NCBI GenBank assembly: GCA_019426215.1
Contig: CM033401.1
Location: 10,793,134 to 10,857,133 of the forward strand
Source of the DNA: Buddleja alternifolia
Taxonomy: Eukaryota; Streptophyta; Magnoliopsida; Lamiales; Scrophulariaceae
Reading direction: 5' to 3'
Length of the DNA stretch: 64,000 nt
Under the pieces are notes generated by a model. The model had not been told where the DNA came from and made no database searches. It saw only the letters and a program-made list of their open reading frames with translations. Position 1 is the first letter of the stretch; each line of letters begins with the position of its first letter. The position numbers and the translations under genes are program-made. Positions 59,750 through 64,000 of the stretch are shown here, one piece after another.

Positions 59750-60689
59750 TGTTGGTGAACAGTCACCTATCTACAGGCCATTACCGCGTGGGAGGCGAAA
59801 TACATGAAGACCAACAACGCGTTCCACGAGAACAACAACTAATCGAAGATCATCCTCCCATACAACAAATGTAGAAGGTGTTGGTCGAACTAGAATAAAT
59901 GCATTACATCACCTCCATGATGTATAAGATGGTATGACAACTTGTTTATAATAAATAAATAAATAGGCCATTCGAAAGAGGTGCCACGAAAAAGAGGCTG
60001 AATGTGAACAGGCCCACTAATCGAAAAATAGTCAGAATAAGCCCAAATAGGGAAACAAGGTAGCCTGGGCCACTTGGACGAAAAATGAAGAGGCAAGAAA
60101 ATAGGGTCCATTTAATAAAGAGGTTTATCCGAAATAAAAAAGGAACGCACCAAGATCTGGAAATTTTGAAACAGGCAGTTGAAGGCGGTTTTCCAGAACA
60201 GAGAACGTGGGTCGTACGTGGATAAAAAGGCGAGAAGAAGAAGGAAGAAGGGGAGATAACATCTCAGAGAAAAAACTCAATCTTTTCATAATTATTACCA
60301 GCTTTCGTAGTTTATTTCAGTTTCCCATAGTTCCCTTTTTAGGTTAGAATTTAGATTCAGTTCAATTCCTCGTAATTTCTAGTATAGAGTAATCTAGTAG
60401 TATTGTAGTAGGCGGAGCAAAAGGCCAGGCCCGTAGCTTGTATTTCTGAAGAATTCATCGAGAATCTATGGAGGTATTTTCCCTTTTCTTAATTTAAAGT
60501 AGTTTATATATGACGTGTTGCAATTATATTTTCCTCATAAACAGTTAAAAAAGTGAATTAAAAGACGTAGGACCACCGGTAGCCTATTTAGGTAGGGGTC
60601 GATAGATAATTCTAAGTTTAGATTATCGCGAGGCAGGGATCGTCCACTCGAAATCCCTCCTTATTCTAGTCTATTTTTCACGCGAAACA
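59750..60689 (+). mobile_element. Putative 5' LTR of an Ogre/Tat-like gypsy element
   Basis: Proposed from tgttggtgaac at 59750 to cgcgaaaca at 60689, directly before a primer-binding-like stretch (tttttggtgaccacagtggg) and the gag frame. A TATA-like ggataaaaagg (60220-60230) could drive transcription from the LTR. The 3' LTR would be beyond the window, so the left border is unproven. The - strand frame at 59890-60111 is a chance frame. Confidence 0.5.
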
Positions 60690-60750
60690 GATTTTTGGTG
60701 ACCACAGTGGGAGTCCAATCGAATTTGGATTCCATAAACGAAATATAAAA

Positions 60751-63700
60751 ATGTCTGACGAATCTTCTAGGGAAGATTCGTCGGACGAACTCGAAACTCA
60801 ACCCGTATCCAGACATAGAATTAGAGCGGATAAGATGTATGAACAATTCGTCAAGGTTATGAAACAAACTTTGATAGGCGCTCGAGATGATCAGAGAAGG
60901 GAGTTCAATGATCAATATCGAGCGTTGGCCCAAGAATCGGCTCGAATCTTTACTGCGATAGTACAAGATATCGCAGTAAATACACAAGAGGGTCTAGCTA
61001 GAGAAGTTACTCGAGTCGTAACTAAACTAGGAGAGATATTCAACCAAACTTGTGACGTTTTCTCAAGAATGGTGAATATTCAAGTTGTTAATGCGTTAGA
61101 ACCCCTTATCGAGAAACATAACATGTTAATAGAAAATGTATCACAATTAATCTCCGTAGAACCAAGAAACCGTACTCGAAACGTAGCAATAGGAGAACCA
61201 CCACCCGGTTACCCTGGAGAAAATAGAAACAAGAGTAACCGCTTCGAGACAGGGCAGACTTCGAATACATCCCCTAAAAACGAACACGGTTATGTTAATC
61301 TATCGAGACCTGGGGGGCAGACAGGTCTATGGCCGCAGAGCTTCGGTCAGAATGCACGTGTGGCGTCCAACGTCCCATATAATAGCAACCTAAGCCAACC
61401 TCCTCTGTATAATTCGAGACCCAACTTTCCATTTCCCCCATCAAATTATGGACAGGTGCCGGTAGGTTACCAGCCGAACGTCCATGTTAACAATTTCGAA
61501 ATACCTGCCGTATTCACCCAAGGACAATACCAGGGGATACCCAATCAAAACCCGATGCCTAATTCGACAGGAGTCTCTAACACGCCTTTCCCAATGGGAA
61601 ACAATAACTTCCCGATCCCAAACATGGGTCCAGGGGTTGCTATGTTTCCAAATAACGTACAAGTGCCATACCCAGGGGGCAAGTTGTTCCCGAAGCCCAT
61701 ATCGGAGGTCTATTACCGGACCCGGTCCAAAATCAAATCAAGACAATCATCGAAAGAATGTATGGACCAGGTTTTCGAAGGAATCATAGGCCAATGCCCG
61801 GGAAACCTTATCCCGATTGGGTGGATAGGAGTTACCCTTTTCCTCGAAATTACAAAATCCCCGACTTCACACTGTTCTCGAGAGATGATCACATCTCTGC
61901 TCTCGAGCATTTGGCAAGGTTCACTTGCCAGTGTCGAGAAGCGTCTGATCAGGAGTTTCTCAAATTGAGACTTTTCTCGAGTTTGTTAACGGGATCGGCT
62001 TTTAACTGGTATATAAGCTTAGCCCCGAATTCTATCAACAGTTGGGACGAGAAGCAATTTCAGTTCCAAAACCACTTCGCTCGAACAGATCCGGGTATAT
62101 CGATGAGTGACCTGGCCAAAATAAGACAAAGTGTAGGAGAATCAGTAGAGGAATTCTTAACCCGCTTTAAAAAAGCGAGAGTTAAGTGCCACCTCAACTT
62201 ACCCGAAGCAGAATTTGTGCAACTGGCCCAACAAAACTTGACCTTCGAATTTAGGTTGAAATTTGACGGGATGCCATTTGCCGATTTTAAGAGTTTGGCC
62301 GAGAGTGCCATAAGATATGAGACTATGATTAAGGAAGAGAATAATAAAAAACACCAAGGACTCAATGCTTTCGAGGTAGGAATCCCCTGGGTATTTGACG
62401 AAACCTTCGAAGTAGATGTGGCGGAATTTATTAAAGGACCCCCCACCAATGCGGGCCCCCCGAAAAGAAAGATTGTAAAGCAACCGGGTCTTTACAGACG
62501 AAAAAGGAAAAGAATTATACTTTCGACATTAATAAAATAGAACAAATCTTCGATTGGCTAGTATCTAACAAAAAGATAAAATTTAAAGGAAAGCATAGGG
62601 TACCCACTAAATCAGAAATCAAAGGGAAACCTTACCGTAAATGGCATAACGCATTTTCCCATGATACGAATGAATGTATTTTATTTCGAAATTTAATTCA
62701 AGAAAAATAAATTCGAAAGATCTTATATTTCCGGAAAACCAGAAAACTAGTATTGATGAAGATCCTTTCCCAGATTTGAACCTCGAAATTAACACTATTG
62801 AATGTACTGATATACAGGTAACGATCGAAACCAAGGTTGCCATTAGAACATTCAACAGGCTTATTGACGAAGGTATACTGACCTTTCCAAAGGTTAAAGA
62901 CGAGGGACTCGAAGGTATGTGCCGTTGGCATATGAACACCCTCCATACTACAGACTAGTGCCAGATCTTCAGGCGCTTTGTAGCCAAGCAACTCGAGAGG
63001 AACTTGATCATCCTGTCCTCGACTGAGAAAAGGATTCTGGGATTAACCCCAGAAGGGAAGCTAAAAGACAAACAGGAGGAAATCGAACCTCCTAGAGAAA
63101 AGCCGAAAAGCGAAGAAAAAACTTATAAGCAGGTGCTCGAAACACCAGTGCAGGAAACCAAATATGAGACACTTGCTCGAGTGGTGAATAATTTGACCAA
63201 ATTGCAGAAGGCTTTATGCCATCACTGTGCTGATACCCTTCACTACGAATTAGTGAGGCTCCAAGTAATCGAAAATGACCCGAACTGGATCCCTGCCTAC
63301 CAGAGGGCGGAAAACTGGAACAAAAGGCCTCGACAGGACATGAGCAGCAGGTATCCGACCCCACTGCCTCCACAAAGACACTTTCGAGGACGAGGAGGGC
63401 GAGGATTACCATACAATTACCGTCGAGGGAACGATTATAGGGGCAATGTCGAACTCAACAGGCACGATAAGGCAAAAGCCATGGCCTAACAAGTTGCGTA
63501 CTCGAGAGCAGCCATAGCCATGGAGATGCAGCAAGAAGCTGTCATCGCCAACTTAAGGATCGAAGAAGAATCCTTAGAAAAAGGAATATTAAAGTCCAAG
63601 GTAGTCAAGGGATCAAGCCAGGAAGATCTCTAGAAAGAGATGGATAGTCTGAGCGATCAGATGAAGGAGGCGAACCCTCAAGGAAAAAAGGCGGAAGGCG

Positions 63701-64000
63701 AAGATGAGGATTTAGATTGTTTCGATTCTGGAGATGATCTGGATATTCTGTTAGACGAAATACCGGAAGAAAGGATGACGGATGAGTTTGGGAAGGACAA
63801 GAAGAGAGCCGCAGCGCGAAGGCCTTTGGACATGGAGGAAGCAAGGGATTGCAATATGGTGACGGTATTGCTGGCAGAATTCGCTGCCAAAGAAAATACA
63901 TGTGATGAGGAGAAAACAGCATTAGAAGTATTGACCACCCCCGAAAAAGGTAACTCCACTTGTTTCAAATTTATTAATGGAGAGACCATCAAAAGAAAAA
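60751..64000 (+). pseudogene. Ogre/Tat-type Ty3-gypsy gag(-pol), decayed, runs off the window
   Basis: Gag forms the cytoplasmic retrotransposon particle. The first frame (60751 to about 61690) has an acidic, helical N-terminus, MSDESSREDSSDELETQ, and a Pro/Asn/Gly-rich linker. A frameshift near 61680-61710 leads to LPDPVQNQIKTIIERMYGPG. The Retrotrans_gag core follows (SALEHLARFTCQC, LLTGSAFNWYISLAP, SVGESVEEFLTRFKKARVKC, FADFKSLAESAIRYE) to about 62470. Another shift gives YTFDINKIEQIFDWLV and the zinc-knuckle-like KWHNAFSHDTNEC, whose usual first Cys is Arg. TAA at 62707-62709, TAG at 62956-62958, TAA at 63487-63489 and TAG at 63631-63633 interrupt later frames, including the long Glu/Lys-rich region. 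The acidic frame from 63634 is still open at 64000. Protease, reverse transcriptase and integrase would lie outside. Confidence 0.85.

Noticed and set aside
1..64000. tRNA or rRNA genes
   Set aside because: The only tRNA-like box pairs found are in SINE bodies or SINE-like stretches without a foldable cloverleaf.

Overview
The window looks like nuclear DNA of a flowering plant, probably a eudicot. It is AT-rich, has long intergenic stretches, contains intron-bearing genes of plant-specific types, and is packed with plant transposable elements of nearly every order. There are no operons, no prokaryotic genes and no CRISPR. I cannot name the species. A Lamiales-type genome is only a guess.

Two cellular genes are present, arranged tail to tail. 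A glutamate receptor-like (GLR) channel gene lies on the + strand (exons at 13694-17108). It appears to lack its first exon and signal peptide. A diacylglycerol kinase gene lies on the - strand (12 exons, 23965 down to 17730). All its splice phases close, giving a 483-residue cluster II plant DGK, and it looks intact.

The rest is mobile DNA and its wreckage. At 0-13.2 kb: a Copia 5' LTR with primer-binding site (2068-3820); a solo LTR with matching 5-bp target duplications and a 17-bp tandem array (4588-6358); a second Copia LTR plus leader on the - strand (7890-10458), its leader hit by a tRNA-derived SINE; a TRIM element (10939-11864); and a TTA-flanked MITE just upstream of the GLR. At 24-35.4 kb: MITEs, several ending in GGGATAAT, some with 9-bp duplications; a second SINE; and a CACTA-type MITE. 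At 35901-40509: a MULE with a perfect 9-bp duplication but a dead transposase. At 40.7-43.1 kb: a LINE reverse-transcriptase scrap abutting a ~2 kb palindrome. At 45.3-47.9 kb: a PIF/Harbinger transposase pseudogene split by a small LTR retrotransposon. At 48.0-56.6 kb: a second giant inverted repeat, then a plant-mobile-domain pseudogene interrupted by a solo LTR. At 59.75 kb to the window end: the 5' part of an Ogre/Tat-like Ty3-gypsy element with a decayed gag.

I do not see a convincing new enzymatic system. The most unusual structures are the two kilobase-scale hairpin-forming inverted repeats, the layered insertion histories that can be read base by base, and the 5'-truncated GLR with a TATA-like box next to a possible substitute start codon. 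All calls rest on reading the sequence and remembered family features. No database search was run.
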